Origin: Rhodoferax ferrireducens
GTDB lineage: Bacteria; Pseudomonadota; Gammaproteobacteria; Burkholderiales; Burkholderiaceae_C
Reading direction: 5' to 3'
Length of the DNA stretch: 57,192 nt
Assembly (NCBI RefSeq): GCF_003347515.1
Contig: NZ_QEII01000232.1
Location: 1-57,192 of the forward strand
Shown here: piece after piece, positions 9,269-18,479 of the stretch
Layout: each line of letters opens with the position of its first letter
Position numbering within the stretch: position 1 is the first letter of the stretch
Notes under the pieces: model-generated
The model's input: only the letters and a program-made list of their open reading frames with translations
Database searches by the model: none
What the model was told of the DNA's origin: nothing
Position numbers and translations under genes: made by a program

Positions 9269-11290
9269 CTAGCGTCCGGGGCCCCGGACGTTGTTGACGA
9301 CCTGATCCAGGCCGTGTTTTTTGAGCTTGGTATACAGGGTGCTCTTCGCAATGCCAAGGTGCTTGGCCACCAGGGTCAGGTTTCCTTGGCACGCTTCGAT
9401 GGTCTCGCGGATAACTTCCCGCCCTGACTCTTCCAGACTTCCCCTGGATGCGAACGATCGTTCAGCCCCCGTCACACCACCGGCAACGCCCGGTGCGGCA
9501 ATTTCAGGGGGCAGGTCATTCAAACCCAATGACGGTCCATCATTCAGCAGAAACATGCTCTCGACGACATTGCGCAACTCACGCACATTGCCCGGCCACG
9601 CATAATTTTCCAGGGCGGTTATGAGCTCGGGCTCGATCTGCTTGACGGGAACGCCGTACGGCTCGGCAAACTTCCCGAGGAAGTGTTCCGCCAACGTCCG
9701 AATATCCTCTGGCCGCTCCCTGAGCGGTGGAATAGGAATGCTCGTTACCGAAACCCGGTAAAAAAGGTCCATGCGGAACTGCCCTGCAGCCACCGCGTCC
9801 CGCAAATTCCTATTGGTCGCGGCGATCAGTTTGATGCTGATTTTTCGGGGCGTGGTTTCACCGATTCGGTAAATTTCCCCTTCCTCCAGCACACGCAAGA
9901 AGTGCGGCTGCAACTCCAACGGCATTTCACCGAGCTCGTCGAGAAACAGCGTGCCGCCATTGGCGGCCTCGACCTTGCCCACCATGCCACCCCGGCGCGC
10001 CCCGGTGAAGGCGCCCTCGCAATAACCAAAGAGTTCGCTGGCCAGCAGGTCCTTGGACAGACCACCGCAGTTGACGGCCACAAAAGGATGATCCGCCGTG
10101 GGCCCGGCGTGATGGATCCCCTGTGCAAAGTTTTCCTTGCCAACCCCGGTCTCGCCCAACAGCAGCACCGGCACATTGGTTTTTGCCAGCAGCCTGGCCT
10201 TTTGCACGGCTTGCGTCAAAACCGGGCTGCGACCCACAATGCCCGCGAAACCCCGTGTGTCCTCGGCCATTGCCGCATTCGTGGCTTTTTCTTTCTTGGA
10301 AAAATGGAATGCCACGCCTGACTGCGGCAAGCCGGGTATGGTCAACAGACTGCCGATCCGCTCCCCCGCCTCCATGATGGGTTCGACCCAATCGGTGCGC
10401 AACCATTCGGGCGCATCCACGCGCGTCGAGCCCGCGAACACCCCCATCCGCAGGGCCGGGATCTGGGTCGTGTTTTTGAGATCGAAATTGATGCCGCGCG
10501 CGCTCAGCGCCGTGGCGGCCCGCTCGTTGACCTTGATCGGATAACCGCGACGATCGCAAATAATGATGCCGTCGGTCGGGCTGGCCATTTTTGCCATGCC
10601 ACGCTCCAGCAATTGGTAGCGGAAGTCCATCTCCAGTTTCGCCAACTGGCTCTCAATCCGGCTGGCCGTCGTGACCGCCAGGGCCAGACTGTGAGGACCG
10701 AAGGTCTTGCCCAAACCGGACACATCGACGGCCCCCAAAATCTTGCCGTCATAGGGATCGCGGATGACGGCCGCCGAACACGTCCACTGCTTGATGCCGG
10801 CACAAAAATGCTCGGCCGCATGAATCTGCACCGGCAGGCCGACGGACAAGGCGGTTCCGATCGCATTGGTGCCGCAAATCTGCTCGCTCCAACTGCTACC
10901 CACAATGAGGTGAATATCTTCAGCCGCGCCCAGGGCGCGAGGGTCCCCTTCGACGCTCAGAATCATGCCGCCCGGATCGGTCAGGATCATGATTGTTTCG
11001 GTTTCGGCCAGAAAATCCCGGGCCATCGCCATCACCGGTTTGCCGGCGGTGAGCAACTCCCGATGCTGGTGCTGCAAGGACGTGAGCGCCGCCTCATCGA
11101 CGGGGGACGGCGCCTGCTGCCGGGTGGGGTCCACCTGCACGTCCAGGCAGCGCCGCCAGGAGTCATCGATCAGGCAGCGCAAGGCGTTGGGCGCCGGCGC
11201 CTGCCCACTGAGAAACCGCTCCCAGGTGGCCATGATCGTGCGGTTGTTTTCGGGATTGGACAGGCGTCGGTTTAGCTCGTTGGCAATCAT
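9269..11290 (-). CDS. acxR: Sigma-54-dependent activator, AcoR/AcxR type (acetone operon regulator)
   Basis: Cytosolic enhancer-binding protein of 673 residues expected to switch on the divergent acxABC operon. The N-terminal region (about 1-330) resembles the AcoR GAF/PAS sensor. The AAA+ domain has Walker A GETGVGKE, the sigma-54 contact loop GAFTGA, and Walker B GGTLFLDELGEMP. The C-terminus is a Fis-type helix-turn-helix (LVAKHLGIAKSTLYTKLKKH). I chose the ATG at 11288-11290 because AGGAGA lies six bases before it; a longer frame to 11332 has no such site. A perfect 18-bp palindrome (9273-9290) is embedded in the final codons. Acetone or a derivative as effector is inferred from position. 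Confidence 0.88.
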   Translation of the reverse strand: MIANELNRRLSNPENNRTIMATWERFLSGQAPAPNALRCLIDDSWRRCLDVQVDPTRQQAPSPVDEAALTSLQHQHRELLTAGKPVMAMARDFLAETETIMILTDPGGMILSVEGDPRALGAAEDIHLIVGSSWSEQICGTNAIGTALSVGLPVQIHAAEHFCAGIKQWTCSAAVIRDPYDGKILGAVDVSGLGKTFGPHSLALAVTTASRIESQLAKLEMDFRYQLLERGMAKMASPTDGIIICDRRGYPIKVNERAATALSARGINFDLKNTTQIPALRMGVFAGSTRVDAPEWLRTDWVEPIMEAGERIGSLLTIPGLPQSGVAFHFSKKEKATNAAMAEDTRGFAGIVGRSPVLTQAVQKARLLAKTNVPVLLLGETGVGKENFAQGIHHAGPTADHPFVAVNCGGLSKDLLASELFGYCEGAFTGARRGGMVGKVEAANGGTLFLDELGEMPLELQPHFLRVLEEGEIYRIGETTPRKISIKLIAATNRNLRDAVAAGQFRMDLFYRVSVTSIPIPPLRERPEDIRTLAEHFLGKFAEPYGVPVKQIEPELITALENYAWPGNVRELRNVVESMFLLNDGPSLGLNDLPPEIAAPGVAGGVTGAERSFASRGSLEESGREVIRETIEACQGNLTLVAKHLGIAKSTLYTKLKKHGLDQVVNNVRGPGR

Positions 11291-11502
11291 GTTGTCTCCT
11301 GCTGGCGATAGGCCGTATTCCAGCGCTGCCACGCTGCTGCCATCTGCCCCTGATCGCGTACGGTGGCTTCTTAAAAAAAGGTTTTACTTGGCAATATAGC
11401 CGCGCCCGTCAGCCCGGGATACGCTCCAAAACCCTTGCTTGCGCGCGCACGATACAGGTGCTAACAGATGTCGCCTTCAGTTACGGAATGCGTCCCGGCC
11501 TT

Positions 11503-11546
11503 GGTCGCCGAACGACGTTCGATTTCCGAACGTTTTCAAGGCGACC
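11503..11546. promoter_or_regulatory. Candidate upstream activator sites for the sigma-54 regulator
   Basis: Nested inverted repeats: an outer pair GGTCGCC (11503-11509) and GGCGACC (11540-11546), and between them CGAAC-GAC-GTTCG and GTTCG-ATTTC-CGAAC. The element is centred about 145 bp upstream of the -12 box, a normal distance for an enhancer-binding protein. The rest of the 455-bp gap between acxR and acxA (11291-11745) shows no gene. Confidence 0.5.
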
Positions 11547-11654
11547 GTCCGAAAAACAAACGCCCGAGCCGGCCATCGGCCACGTTTAAATCCAGCTGTT
11601 TCTTTACCTCTTTTCATTGGGGAAAACGATTTTTCCGGGCTCACTTTCAGGCAC

Positions 11655-11670
11655 TGGCATGCCCGTTGCA
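11655..11670 (+). promoter_or_regulatory. Sigma-54 (-24/-12) promoter of acxABC
   Basis: TGGCATG (11655-11661), four bases, then TTGCA (11666-11670). The invariant GG and GC doublets are exactly 10 bp apart, matching TGGCAYR-N4-TTGCW. Transcription would start near 11681, giving a leader of about 65 nt before acxA. The adjacent sigma-54 activator gene makes this assignment strong. Confidence 0.85.
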
Positions 11671-11745
11671 ATAAGGGCTAGGCGATCAACTTTTATTTGA
11701 TGGCTGGATCAGCAAATCATTAACCCATTGAGGAGACAGACACTT

Positions 11746-13893
11746 ATGCAAGCTCTACATTCACCCGTGCAGGTGATGGGCATCGATGCCGGCGGCACGA
11801 TGACCGACACCTTCTTTGTGCGAGAGGACGGCTCCTTTGTCGTCGGCAAAGCACAGAGTAATCCTGGGGATGAATCCCAGGCCATTTACGAGTCGTCGAT
11901 CGACGCGCTCGCCGAATGGAAGCTCAAGGTTGACGATGTTTTTCCGGAACTCTTGACCTGCGTCTATTCGGGTACCGCCATGCTGAACCGCGTGGTGCAA
12001 CGTAAAGGCCTGGACGTCGGCCTGATGTGCAACCGGGGCTTCGAAGACATCCATTCGATGGGTCGCGCGGCGCAAAGCTACCTCGGTTATGCGCTGGAAG
12101 AACGCATCCATTTGAACTGTCACCGTTACGATGACCCGCTGGTGCCCCTGTCGCGCACACGCGGCGTCACCGAGCGCACCGACGTCCAGGGCCAGGTTGT
12201 GATTCCGCTGCGCGAAGAGGAAGTGCGCGTCGCCACCCGCGAGCTGGTGGCGCGCGGCTCCAAGGCGATCGTGATCAGTCTGCTGCAGTCGCACAAGAAC
12301 GAAAAGAGTGAGTTACGGGCCCGTGATATCTGCCGCGAGGAATTGATCAAAATTGGCGCGAACATCCCGGTCTTCGCCACCGTCGACTACTACCCGTCGC
12401 GCAAGGAAAGTCACCGCACCAACACGACGATTCTGGAAGCCTACGCCGCGGAGCCTTCACGCGAAACCTTGAAAAAAGTCAGCGACCGTTTCAAGAAACA
12501 CGGCGCCAAGTTCGACTTGCGCGTGATGGCCACCCATGGCGGCACCATCGGCTGGAAAGCCAAGGAGCTGGCGCGCACCATCGTCTCCGGCCCCATCGGC
12601 GGCGTGATCGGCTCCAAATTCCTGGGCGAAAAACTCGGTTACGAAAACATCGCCTGCAGCGATATTGGCGGCACCAGTTTCGACATGGCGATCATCACCA
12701 AGGGCAACTTCGCCATCCAGTCCGATCCGGACATGGCGCGCCTGTTGCTGTCCCTGCCGCTGGTGGCCATGGATTCGGTGGGCGCGGGTGCCGGCAGCTT
12801 CATCCGCATCGACCCCTACAGCAAAGCCATCAAACTCGGGCCCGACAGCGCCGGTTATCGCGTCGGCATGTGTTGGGCCGACAGTGGTCTCGACACGGTG
12901 TCCGTTTCCGATTGTCACGTCGTATTGGGTTACCTGAACCCGGACAACTTCCTGGGCGGCGCCATCAAGCTCGACGTCAACCGGGCGCGCAAATACCTGA
13001 AGGAACAAATTGCCGATCCACTCGGCTTGACGGTCGAAGATGCGGCGGCCGGCGTGATCGAGCTGCTCGATTTGAACCTGCGTGAATACATGCGTTCCGT
13101 CATCAGCGCCAAGGGCTACAACCCGGCCGACTTTGTCTGCTTCTCGTATGGCGGCGCAGGTCCGGTCCACACCTACGGCTACACCGAAGGACTCGGTTTC
13201 AAGGACGTGGTGGTGCCCGCCTGGGCGGCCGGTTTTTCGGCCTTCGGTTGCGCCTGCGCCGAATACGAATACCGCTACGACAAGAGTGTCGATATCGGTG
13301 TCGGCCCGAAAGCCACCGATGCAGAAAAAGTGCAGGCCTGCCAAACCCTGACCGAAGCCTGGGCCGAGCTGAGCGAAAAAGTCATCGAGGAATTCATCAT
13401 CAACGGCTTCAAGCCGGAAGATGTCTTGCTGCGCCCGGGCTATCGCATGCAGTTCATGGGCCAGCTGAACGACCTCGAAATCAACTCCCCCATCACGCAG
13501 GCCTCCACCTTGGCGGACTGGGACAAGATGGTCCACGCCTTTGACCAGACCTACGCCCGCGTCTATGCCAGCTCTGCCAGTTCACCCGAACTGGGTTTTG
13601 GTGTGACCGGCGCCATCATGCGCGGCAGTGTGATTTCCTCCAAACCGGAACTGCCTGAGGAAGAAGACGCAGGTCCGATTCCGCCCAAAGCCGCGCATAT
13701 CGGCAGCCGTCCGTTCTACCGCCACAAAAAATGGCAGGACGCGCAAATCTGGTCGATGGAAGCGCTCAAGGCGGGCAACCGCGTGGTCGGGCCCGCCATT
13801 GTCGAGTCACCGTCCACCACCTTCATCGTGCCCTTGGGGTTCGAAACCTATTGCGACAAACACCGTTTGTTCCATCTTAAAGAAGTGAAATAA
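11746..13893 (+). CDS. acxA: Acetone carboxylase beta subunit (hydantoinase A/oxoprolinase family)
   Basis: Acetone carboxylase makes acetoacetate from acetone and bicarbonate, using ATP hydrolysed to AMP and two phosphates; it is a cytosolic (alpha-beta-gamma)2 enzyme. This 715-residue subunit belongs to the HyuA/oxoprolinase family and has the actin-like phosphate-binding loop MGIDAGGTMTDTFFV near the N-terminus and SDIGGTSFDMA near residue 310. Length matches the Xanthobacter beta subunit. The ATG at 11746 follows AGGAG; an in-frame TTG at 11728 would place that site inside the gene. It is the first gene of acxA-acxB-acxC, transcribed from the sigma-54 promoter. Acetophenone carboxylase is less likely because a matching gamma subunit is present. 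Confidence 0.9.
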   Translation: MQALHSPVQVMGIDAGGTMTDTFFVREDGSFVVGKAQSNPGDESQAIYESSIDALAEWKLKVDDVFPELLTCVYSGTAMLNRVVQRKGLDVGLMCNRGFEDIHSMGRAAQSYLGYALEERIHLNCHRYDDPLVPLSRTRGVTERTDVQGQVVIPLREEEVRVATRELVARGSKAIVISLLQSHKNEKSELRARDICREELIKIGANIPVFATVDYYPSRKESHRTNTTILEAYAAEPSRETLKKVSDRFKKHGAKFDLRVMATHGGTIGWKAKELARTIVSGPIGGVIGSKFLGEKLGYENIACSDIGGTSFDMAIITKGNFAIQSDPDMARLLLSLPLVAMDSVGAGAGSFIRIDPYSKAIKLGPDSAGYRVGMCWADSGLDTVSVSDCHVVLGYLNPDNFLGGAIKLDVNRARKYLKEQIADPLGLTVEDAAAGVIELLDLNLREYMRSVISAKGYNPADFVCFSYGGAGPVHTYGYTEGLGFKDVVVPAWAAGFSAFGCACAEYEYRYDKSVDIGVGPKATDAEKVQACQTLTEAWAELSEKVIEEFIINGFKPEDVLLRPGYRMQFMGQLNDLEINSPITQASTLADWDKMVHAFDQTYARVYASSASSPELGFGVTGAIMRGSVISSKPELPEEEDAGPIPPKAAHIGSRPFYRHKKWQDAQIWSMEALKAGNRVVGPAIVESPSTTFIVPLGFETYCDKHRLFHLKEVK

Positions 13894-13904
13894 GGAGATC
13901 CATC

Positions 13905-16229
13905 ATGAATATGCTTTCAAGAAAAGAAATTGGTTTGCCTGATTTGCTGGGCAACGGCAAGACCCTCAAAGAGCATCGCGACGAGGTGCTGGAACGGACC
14001 AAAAGCACGGGCTTCTACAACGGCCTGGAAAAGCTGGAGTTCAAGGAATCCGACCCGATCACCTACGAAAAGCTGTTCTCCAGAATTCGCGGCGGCCTGG
14101 TGCATGCCCGCGAGACCGCGAAGAAGATTGCAGCCTCGCCCATCGTGGAGCAAGAAGGCGAGTTGTGCTTCACGCTGTACAACGCGGCCGGTGACTGCAT
14201 CCTGACCTCGACCGGCATCATCATCCACGTTGGCACCATGGGCGCTGCGATCAAATACATGATCGAAAACGCCTGGGAGATGAACCCCGGCATCAACCCG
14301 GGCGACATGTTCACCAACAACGACTGCTCCATCGGCAATGTCCATCCCTGCGATATCGCCACCATCGTTCCTATCTTCTGGGACGGCAAGCTGATCGGCT
14401 GGGTCGGCGGCGTCACGCACGTCATTGACCTGGGTGCCATGACACCCGGTTCGATGTCAACCGGGCAGGTCTCGCGCTTCGGCGACGGCTTGCAGGTGAC
14501 CTGTCGCAAGACCGGCATCAACGACACCCCACTGCGCGACTGGTTGCACGAGAGCCAGCGCAATGTGCGCACCACCAAGTACTGGATTCTGGACGAGCGC
14601 ACGCGCATTGCCGGCTGCCACATGATCCGCAAGCTGGTGGAAGAAGTGCTGGAAGCCGAAGGCATTGAGAACTACACCAAGTTTGCCCACGAGATCATCG
14701 AAGAAGGTCGGCGCGGCCTGCAGGCACGGCTGAAAGCCATGACGGTTCCGGGCGTCTATCGCCGGGTCGCTTTTGTCGACATTCCGTATGACCATCCCGA
14801 CATGAGCCTGGCGTCCGAGTTCGGCAAGATGAACAGCATCATGCATGCGCCGTGTGAAATGACGATCCGCCCGGATGCCACCTGGCGGCTCAATTTTGAG
14901 GGCGCCAGCCGCTGGGGCTGGCACAGCTTCAACGCCAATCAGGTGGCCTTCACCAGCGGTATCTGGGTCATGCTGACGCAGACGCTGGTGCCCACGGCGC
15001 GCATCAACGACGGTGCCTACTACGCCACCGAATTCAAGTTGCCCAAAGGCACCTGGATGAATCCGGATGACCGGCGCACCGCGCATGCTTACGCTTGGCA
15101 CTTCCTGGTCTCCGGCTGGAGCGGCATCTGGCGCGGCATGAGCCAGTCCTACTTTGCGCGCGGCTACCTGGAGGAAGTCAATGCCGGCAATGCCAACACC
15201 TCCAACTGGCTGCAGGGCGGTGGTATCAACCAGGATGGCGAAGCCCATGCGGTCAACAGCTTTGAGCCCGCCGCCTGCGGCACCGGCGCCTGCGCCATCA
15301 AGGATGGCCTCAACCACGCGGCGGCGGTGTGGAATCCCGAAGGCGACATGGGTGACATCGAGATCTGGGAAATGGCGGAGCCGCTCCTGTACATGGGGCG
15401 CAACGTCAAGACCAATTCGGGCGGTTACGGCAAGTTCCGCGGCGGCTGTGGCTTTGAGACCCTGCGCATGGTCTGGAAGGCACAGGACTGGAGCATGTAT
15501 TTCATGGGCAATGGCTACATGAACAGTGACTGGGGTCTGATGGGCGGTTACCCGTCGGCGACCGGCTACCGTTTTGAAGCGCACAAGACCGATCTCGAAG
15601 CCCGTATCAAGGAAGGCTTGTCGCTGCCTCTCGGCGCCGACCGCAATCCGGAAGATACCGAGTACGAACGTCACATCAGCGCGACGTCCAAGGTCAAGCG
15701 GGATCAGCAGTGCACCACGACGGAAGCGATCTTTGAAAACCACGATCTGTATTTGAACTACATGCGCGGTGGTCCCGGCTTTGGCGATCCGCTGGACCGT
15801 GATTGCGCCTCGGTTGAAAACGATCTCAACAACCGCTTCGTCTTGCCCGAGTACGCGGAGAAGGTCTACGGCGTCGTGCTGTCGCAGGACAAGGATGAGG
15901 TCTGGAAGGTCAACGAGGCCAAGACGGCGGCACGCCGCAAGGCCGTGCGCAAGGAGCGCATTTCCCGCGCCGTGCCGACACGCGAATGGATGAAGGAAGA
16001 GCGCGCCCGGATTTTGACCAAACACGCCACGGTGCAGGTGCGTCACATGTTTGCCACCAGCTTTGACCTCAGCGCCAAGTTCAAGAACGAGTTCAAGGCA
16101 TTCTGGGAACTGCCCGCTGATTGGGAGCTGCCCGAGTCCGAGTTGGGCGTTCCTTCCTTCGGTTCCAAGTACCGGATGGACCTGTCGAAGTTGCCCGATG
16201 TCCGCACCGTGACCTTGGTCGAAGAGTGA
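13905..16229 (+). CDS. acxB: Acetone carboxylase alpha subunit (hydantoinase B family)
   Basis: Large catalytic subunit of acetone carboxylase, 774 residues, of the HyuB family; the family's alpha subunit carries the metal centre used in carboxylation. Family features visible are FTLYNAAGDCILTSTGIIIH, FTNNDCSIGNVHPCDIATI and the glycine-rich TNSGGYGKFRGGCGFETLR. Length is close to the 776 residues of the Xanthobacter subunit. It begins 11 bp after acxA with the ribosome-binding site AAGGAGAT, and ends 50 bp before acxC. A long open frame exists on the opposite strand of this gene and is a shadow of its high-GC codon use. Confidence 0.92.
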   Translation: MNMLSRKEIGLPDLLGNGKTLKEHRDEVLERTKSTGFYNGLEKLEFKESDPITYEKLFSRIRGGLVHARETAKKIAASPIVEQEGELCFTLYNAAGDCILTSTGIIIHVGTMGAAIKYMIENAWEMNPGINPGDMFTNNDCSIGNVHPCDIATIVPIFWDGKLIGWVGGVTHVIDLGAMTPGSMSTGQVSRFGDGLQVTCRKTGINDTPLRDWLHESQRNVRTTKYWILDERTRIAGCHMIRKLVEEVLEAEGIENYTKFAHEIIEEGRRGLQARLKAMTVPGVYRRVAFVDIPYDHPDMSLASEFGKMNSIMHAPCEMTIRPDATWRLNFEGASRWGWHSFNANQVAFTSGIWVMLTQTLVPTARINDGAYYATEFKLPKGTWMNPDDRRTAHAYAWHFLVSGWSGIWRGMSQSYFARGYLEEVNAGNANTSNWLQGGGINQDGEAHAVNSFEPAACGTGACAIKDGLNHAAAVWNPEGDMGDIEIWEMAEPLLYMGRNVKTNSGGYGKFRGGCGFETLRMVWKAQDWSMYFMGNGYMNSDWGLMGGYPSATGYRFEAHKTDLEARIKEGLSLPLGADRNPEDTEYERHISATSKVKRDQQCTTTEAIFENHDLYLNYMRGGPGFGDPLDRDCASVENDLNNRFVLPEYAEKVYGVVLSQDKDEVWKVNEAKTAARRKAVRKERISRAVPTREWMKEERARILTKHATVQVRHMFATSFDLSAKFKNEFKAFWELPADWELPESELGVPSFGSKYRMDLSKLPDVRTVTLVEE

Positions 16230-16279
16230 TTTGAAGTCGGGGCCTGGCCCCGGCTAACCTAACTTATTGGAGATACAAA

Positions 16280-16786
16280 ATGTCAGTCTATACACAAGAG
16301 CAAGTGAACTACCTGGTGGAAGGCAAGCTGGACTGGGAAACCACCATGCGCATGCTGTCCATGCCGAAAGACGATGACCGTTTCCGCATGTATTTGAATA
16401 CGCTGCAGTCCAAGGTGACGTGGGATGACAAGATCATTCTGCCGATCAGCCTGCACCTGTACGTCGCGCAAAACAAGACCAGCAAGCAATGGGTGACCAA
16501 ATGCAGTTGCGGCCACGAGTTTGGCGACTACCGCAAGAACTGGAAGCTGGAAGCGCTGGTGTATGTGCGTGATACACCGGAAGCGATGCACGAGGTCTAT
16601 CCCAAGCTGATGGCGCCGGACACCAACTGGCAGGTGTACCGCGAGTACTACTGCCCGGAATGCGGCACCATGCATGACGTCGAGGCGCCCACGCCCTGGT
16701 ACCCGGTGATTCATGAATTTGAGCCGGACATCGAAGCGTTCTACACGGATTGGGTGCACCTGCCGCTGCCGGAAAAAGCCAACTAA
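16280..16786 (+). CDS. acxC: Acetone carboxylase gamma subunit
   Basis: Small subunit of acetone carboxylase, 168 residues. The sequence contains MPWDDKIILP-like VTWDDKIILPIS, then two cysteine pairs, CSCGHEFGDYRKNWKLEA and YYCPECGTMHDVEAPTPWYP, which probably bind zinc. The arrangement WYPVIHEFEPDIEAFYTDW at the C-terminus is typical of the acetone carboxylase gamma family and is what separates this locus from ordinary hydantoinase or oxoprolinase genes. The ribosome-binding site is GGAG eight bases before the ATG. It is the third gene of the operon, 76-87 bp before the ligase. Confidence 0.93.
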   Translation: MSVYTQEQVNYLVEGKLDWETTMRMLSMPKDDDRFRMYLNTLQSKVTWDDKIILPISLHLYVAQNKTSKQWVTKCSCGHEFGDYRKNWKLEALVYVRDTPEAMHEVYPKLMAPDTNWQVYREYYCPECGTMHDVEAPTPWYPVIHEFEPDIEAFYTDWVHLPLPEKAN

Positions 16787-16873
16787 CTAAATCACCTCGG
16801 GAGCCCGGTTTTCCATCGGGCTCCTGATGATGAAGGTGATTCAATCAACCCCAGCGCGGGTGTGAAAGCCAGT

Positions 16874-18412
16874 ATGAATATTGCAGCCTTGCTCGAAAAA
16901 TCAGCGATTCAACACGGTGACCGGCCCGCGCTCACCGTGCACGATCAGGTCCACGCCAGCTACCGCGAGTTTGCGCAGTCCGTCAGGGCCATGGCCTTCA
17001 GCTTGCGCCATCGCCTGGACTTGAAGACGGGCGACCGAGTCGCCATCGCGATGAGCAACCGGCCCGAGTTTTTTGAAACCTTGTTTGCCATCTGGCATGC
17101 CGGATTGATCGGCGTGCCTCTCAACGCCAAACTGCACAGCAAGGAGTTTGAATACATTCTTTCCGACGCCCAGGCCCGCCTGTGTTTCGCCAGCCCGGAT
17201 CTGATGGCGTCCCTCGCCCATCTGCCGGCTCAGATGACTGAGCTGGAGCGGGTGATCGCCACCGACAGCGCGGACTACCGTGCGCTGATGATGGATGACG
17301 AGCTCGCTATGACCGATGTGTCGCCGACCGACCCGGCCTGGTTGTTTTACACCAGTGGCACGACCGGCCGCCCGAAAGGGGCGACGCTGACCCACCGCAA
17401 TCTGCTGGCCATGACGCTGAGTTATTTTTCCGACATCGACCCGATTGATGCCGACGACAGCATCATCCACGCGGCGCCGATGTCGCACGGCTCCGGGCTT
17501 TATGGCTTGCCGCATATCGCAAAAGGGGCTAACAACGTGGTGCCCGCCAATGCCCATTTCGACCCGGCTGAAATCTGGCAGCTGGTGACGCTGCACCGCG
17601 GCGTCACGATGTTTGCCGCGCCGACCATGGTCAAGCGCCTGACCGAAAACGCGCCAGCCACCATCCCGGCGCATCTCAAGACGATCATTTATGGCGGCGC
17701 CCCGATGTACCGCGCCGACCTGGAGCGAGCGCTGGAGGTGATCGGGCCGCGTCTGGTGCAGATTTATGGCCAGGGCGAAAGCCCGATGACGATCACCGCG
17801 CTGTCCAGAAAAGACCACGCCGACCGACACCATCCGCGCTACCAGGATCGGCTCGGATCGGTCGGGTTGCCGCGCACCGACGTGGAGGTACGCATTGTGG
17901 ACAGTGACGGCGTACCGCTGGCGCCAGGCGAGATGGGGGAAATCACGGTACGTGGCGACGTGGTGATGGCCGGCTACTGGAACAAGCCGCAGGCCACGGA
18001 CGCCGCCTTGCGGGACGGCTGGCTGCACACGGGCGATATGGGATGCTTTGATGCCGACGGTTTTGTCACCCTGATGGACCGCTCCAAGGATCTGATCATC
18101 AGCGGTGGCAGCAATATCTATCCGCGTGAGATCGAAGAAATCCTGCTGCGCCATCCTGCTGTGATCCAGGTTTCCGTGGTCGGAACGCCCGATCCGGAAT
18201 GGGGCGAGGAAGTCGTGGCCCTGGTCGTGCTGGCGCCGGGCGCCTCCACTTGCGCCGAGGCGCTGGATGCTCTGTGTCTGGCAAATATTGCGCGCTTCAA
18301 ACGGCCCAAGCGCTACCACTTTGTCGACGCCCTGCCCACGAACAACTATGGCAAGGTGCTCAAGACCGAGCTGCGCGAACTGCTCAGCCAGCTGGACACC
18401 ACAGCCCACTAA
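16874..18412 (+). CDS. AMP-forming acyl-CoA synthetase, probably acting downstream of acetone carboxylase
   Basis: ANL-superfamily ligase of 512 residues that activates a carboxylate with ATP and CoA. The phosphate loop YTSGTTGRPKGATLTHRNL, the motif YGQGESPMT, the hinge GDMGCFDADGFVTLMDRSKD and the catalytic lysine region NNYGKVLKTELRE are all intact. Position directly after acxC suggests it activates acetoacetate to acetoacetyl-CoA or a related short acid, but it is shorter than classic acetoacetyl-CoA synthetases (about 650 residues), so the substrate is inferred. The start is uncertain: a GTG at 16862 is in frame, and neither site has a clear ribosome-binding site. A terminator follows. 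Confidence 0.85.
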   Translation: MNIAALLEKSAIQHGDRPALTVHDQVHASYREFAQSVRAMAFSLRHRLDLKTGDRVAIAMSNRPEFFETLFAIWHAGLIGVPLNAKLHSKEFEYILSDAQARLCFASPDLMASLAHLPAQMTELERVIATDSADYRALMMDDELAMTDVSPTDPAWLFYTSGTTGRPKGATLTHRNLLAMTLSYFSDIDPIDADDSIIHAAPMSHGSGLYGLPHIAKGANNVVPANAHFDPAEIWQLVTLHRGVTMFAAPTMVKRLTENAPATIPAHLKTIIYGGAPMYRADLERALEVIGPRLVQIYGQGESPMTITALSRKDHADRHHPRYQDRLGSVGLPRTDVEVRIVDSDGVPLAPGEMGEITVRGDVVMAGYWNKPQATDAALRDGWLHTGDMGCFDADGFVTLMDRSKDLIISGGSNIYPREIEEILLRHPAVIQVSVVGTPDPEWGEEVVALVVLAPGASTCAEALDALCLANIARFKRPKRYHFVDALPTNNYGKVLKTELRELLSQLDTTAH

Positions 18413-18433
18413 ACCCATGTTTCAAATATTTCC

Positions 18434-18459
18434 ACGGGACGATTTCCCGTTCATTTTTT
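18434..18459 (+). terminator. Rho-independent terminator of the acx operon
   Basis: Stem ACGGGA (18434-18439) / TCCCGT (18445-18450) with a 5-nt loop, then TCATTTTTT. It lies 21 bp after the ligase stop codon and 20 bp before secB, so it closes the acx operon and suggests that secB is at least partly separate. Confidence 0.75.
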
Positions 18460-18479
18460 AACCCTAACGAAAGCATTTC

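Noticed and set aside
12457..13536. 359-codon open frame opposite acxA
   Set aside because: Shadow frame; acxA on the plus strand has clear family motifs.
14457..16046. 529-codon open frame opposite acxB
   Set aside because: Lies fully on the other strand of a well-supported gene; composition is a by-product of high-GC codon use, without any recognisable domain.
16901..18418. 505-codon open frame opposite the acyl-CoA ligase
   Set aside because: Shadow of the ligase; histidine- and arginine-rich, no family features.
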